Shown: positions 62,437 through 64,000 of the stretch, one piece after another
How positions within the stretch are numbered: the stretch's first letter is position 1
Layout: every line of letters starts with the position of its first letter
Assembly: GCF_019443125.1 (NCBI RefSeq)
Contig: NZ_JAHYXK010000008.1
Location: 124,001 to 188,000, forward strand
Direction of reading: 5' to 3'
DNA from: Pontibacter aydingkolensis
GTDB taxonomy: Bacteria > Bacteroidota > Bacteroidia > Cytophagales > Hymenobacteraceae
Length of the DNA: 64,000 nucleotides
Notes under the pieces: model-generated
Database searches by the model: none
What the model saw: only the letters and a program-made list of their open reading frames with translations
What the model was told of the DNA's origin: nothing
Program-made: the position numbers and the translations under genes

Positions 62437-63180
62437 TTAAGCAATATTCAAAGCGTTAAGGCTTTTTTCGGCGGCAGCCTGGTCGGCCTTTTTCTTGGAA
62501 AGACCCACCCCCACAGCAATTGGTTTGTCATCAACGTATACTTCGGAGGTAAACTCTGTCGTATTGCCCTGCTGCTTGCGATTGATAATCTCGAACCGAA
62601 TCTCTTTATTCTGACTTTGTGCCCATTCGATCAACTTACTCTTAAAGTTGGCGGTGGTATTTACAATGCTATGCAGGTCTACGTGTGGCCTTATGAGTTT
62701 CTTAAGTATAAAATGGCGCGTTCTGTCATAGCCTTTATCAAGGTAAACAGCGCCTACTAAAGCCTCAAGGGCATTACCGTTTACTGATTTATGCCGCATG
62801 CTGCTATTGGAAGTATCTACTTTTACAAGCAGGTTCAAGCCAATCTTCAGGGCAATATGGTTCAGCGACTCCCGGTTTACAATGCGCGAGCGTACCTCCG
62901 TAAGAAAACCTTCGTCTTCGTAAGGAAACTTATTGAACAAGTGTTCGGCCACAACGGAGCCAAGTATAGCATCGCCCAAAAACTCTAAACGCTCATTTGT
63001 CTCGTGTTTGCCCGCAGTAGCATTCTGGCGTGCAAAAGAGGTATGCGTTAAAGCAAGTTTATACAGGCGGATGTTATCCGGCGTAATGCCAATTATTCCA
63101 GCAATAGCGCGTAGTAATTCTCTGTCTCTGGTAAAAAGCTTGTGATAAACGCGCCGAACTGGTTTAATAGGCCCAAACAC
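62437..63180 (-). CDS. rnc: Ribonuclease III
   Basis: A 247-residue RNase III. The nuclease domain shows the signature 'NERLEFLGDAILGSVVAEHLF' (about residues 63-83) and the second metal site 'GNALEALVGAVYLDKG' (about 134-149). The dsRNA-binding domain is at about 175-245 ('FKSKLIEWAQSQNKEIRFEI' ... 'GVGLSKKKADQAAAEKSLNAL'). It starts with GTG at 63180, whose G is also the last base of the fabF stop TAG, so translation is likely coupled. It processes rRNA precursors and other double-stranded RNA. Confidence 0.96.
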   Translation of the reverse strand: MFGPIKPVRRVYHKLFTRDRELLRAIAGIIGITPDNIRLYKLALTHTSFARQNATAGKHETNERLEFLGDAILGSVVAEHLFNKFPYEDEGFLTEVRSRIVNRESLNHIALKIGLNLLVKVDTSNSSMRHKSVNGNALEALVGAVYLDKGYDRTRHFILKKLIRPHVDLHSIVNTTANFKSKLIEWAQSQNKEIRFEIINRKQQGNTTEFTSEVYVDDKPIAVGVGLSKKKADQAAAEKSLNALNIA

Positions 63181-64000
63181 TAATCTTTGAATTGACGGAA
63201 TAAAACAGATGTATTATGGCCACCAAAGCCGAACGTGTTGCTTAAAGCAACCTCTACCTCACGCTCCTGTGCCTTATTAAACGTAAAGTTTAACTTCGGA
63301 TCAAAAGATTCGTCGTCGGTAAAGTGGTTAATTGTTGGCGGCACCATTTGGTTTTTGATAGCCAGAATAGAGGCAATTGCTTCTATAGCTCCGGCAGCAC
63401 CCAGCAGGTGGCCCGTCATCGACTTGGTTGAGCTGATGTTAAGGTTGTAGGCATGCTCTCCAAAAACTGTCTGGATCGCTTTTACCTCACTCACATCGCC
63501 CAGTGGTGTAGATGTACCGTGCACGTTAATGTAATCTACGTCTTCCGGCTTAATACCAGCATCGCGAAGCGCATTCTTCATTACGTTCAGGGCACCAAGT
63601 CCTTCAGGGTGTGGAGCAGTAATATGATATGCATCCGCAGACATACCGCCACCGATTACCTCGGCGTAGATCTTTGCGCCACGGGCTTTTGCATGTTCAT
63701 ACTCTTCCAGTATAAGGGCACCTGCTCCCTCTCCCAGCACAAAGCCATCACGGTCCTTGTCGAACGGGCGGGAAGCGGTCTCAGGTGAATCGTTGCGCTC
63801 TGAAAGGGCTTTCAGGGCATTGAAACCACCAATACCAGCCTCTGTTACGGCAGCCTCAGAACCACCTGTCACAATTACATCGGCCATACCCAAACGGATA
63901 TAGTTGTAAGAGTCCAGAATAGCGTTTGTGGCAGACGCGCAGGCAGAAACGGTTACAAAGTTTGGCCCTCTGAAGCCATACTTTATAGAAATGTGACCCG
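63180..64000 (-). CDS. fabF: Beta-ketoacyl-ACP synthase II, 5' end outside window
   Basis: The C-terminal 273 residues of FabF; the gene continues past the right edge, and the Met at 63893 is internal. The nucleophile Cys lies in 'NFVTVSACASATNAILDSY' (about 63935-63965). The two active-site histidines are in 'NVHGTSTPLGDVSEVKAI' and 'SMTGHLLGAAGAIEAI', and 'FDKDRDGFVLGEGAGALIL' and 'NTFGFGGHNTSVLF' are further family blocks. It elongates fatty acyl-ACP. It overlaps rnc by one base (TAGTG), the conserved fabF-rnc arrangement; acpP is expected just outside the window. Confidence 0.96.
   Translation of the reverse strand, partial: GHISIKYGFRGPNFVTVSACASATNAILDSYNYIRLGMADVIVTGGSEAAVTEAGIGGFNALKALSERNDSPETASRPFDKDRDGFVLGEGAGALILEEYEHAKARGAKIYAEVIGGGMSADAYHITAPHPEGLGALNVMKNALRDAGIKPEDVDYINVHGTSTPLGDVSEVKAIQTVFGEHAYNLNISSTKSMTGHLLGAAGAIEAIASILAIKNQMVPPTINHFTDDESFDPKLNFTFNKAQEREVEVALSNTFGFGGHNTSVLFRQFKD

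Overview
This window is chromosomal DNA from a member of the Bacteroidota, most likely a Hymenobacteraceae/Cytophagales bacterium of the Pontibacter type (the genus is inferred from gene content and general sequence character, not proven). The pointers are: a SusC/SusD polysaccharide-utilisation locus; a type IX secretion sorting domain on a glycosidase; repeated TAnnTTTG promoter boxes, typical of Bacteroidota sigma factors; the ftsK-lolA pair; Bacteroidota-type families (DUF2851, a LuxC-like reductase beside a ferredoxin); and few clear Shine-Dalgarno sequences. No rRNA, tRNA, CRISPR array, transposase or prophage was seen.

Layout. 1-2.2 kb: a repeat-rich leader, yebC and a Na+/Ca2+ antiporter. 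2.2-17.4 kb: a complete beta-glucan (laminarin-type) utilisation locus. A membrane-spanning one-component regulator faces a rightward cluster of susC, susD, a PKD surface lipoprotein, a secreted GH16 endoglucanase, a GH3 beta-glucosidase and an FHS-type MFS sugar importer. The regulator/susC gap carries an 11-bp-phased direct-repeat array that looks like the operator. 17.5-31.8 kb: housekeeping and unknown genes (erythromycin-esterase-like protein, DUF4197, cinA, a dehydrogenase E2, two unknown small proteins, valS, pentapeptide protein, ferredoxin/LuxC-like pair, nucleoside phosphorylase, trhO). 32-45.3 kb: a mainly leftward block (sugar-type O-acyltransferase, membrane protein, DUF2851, DUF1456, tandem GNATs, an AT-rich PLD-TPR gene, pyrF, lolA, ftsK, pyrD, VIT-family transporter). 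45.4-64 kb: rhlE-like helicase, xerD, aroQ, class V aminotransferase, marC, rnhA, trmN6-like, saccharopine dehydrogenase, cdd, esterase, an AT-rich orphan gene ending in an attC-like hairpin, a PEGA-repeat protein, lgt, SdpI-family protein, nadE, and the rnc/fabF pair, with fabF running off the right edge.

How genes work together. In the glucan locus, GH16 cuts beta-1,3-glucan outside the cell, the PKD lipoprotein and SusD hold the pieces, SusC imports them, GH3 releases glucose in the periplasm and the MFS protein carries it across the inner membrane. The regulator probably senses oligosaccharides in the periplasm with its propeller and binds DNA directly through a cytoplasmic LuxR-type helix-turn-helix.

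Two genome-scale patterns stand out. First, the 7-mer AAGTATA (either strand) occurs about 150 times by hand count, about tenfold above simple composition, in genes in all three frames as well as between genes. Second, most long intergenic gaps are built from a small set of palindromic modules (GACGCAAT/ATTGCGTC, GGAAGTCT/AGACTTCC, GGACAGGTCG/CGACCTGTCC, CCCCTCT/AGAGGGG, TGTCATTTCGA/TCGAGATGACA) joined in different orders. Some of these modules are open in frame and would mislead start-site prediction for the sugar acyltransferase and pyrD.
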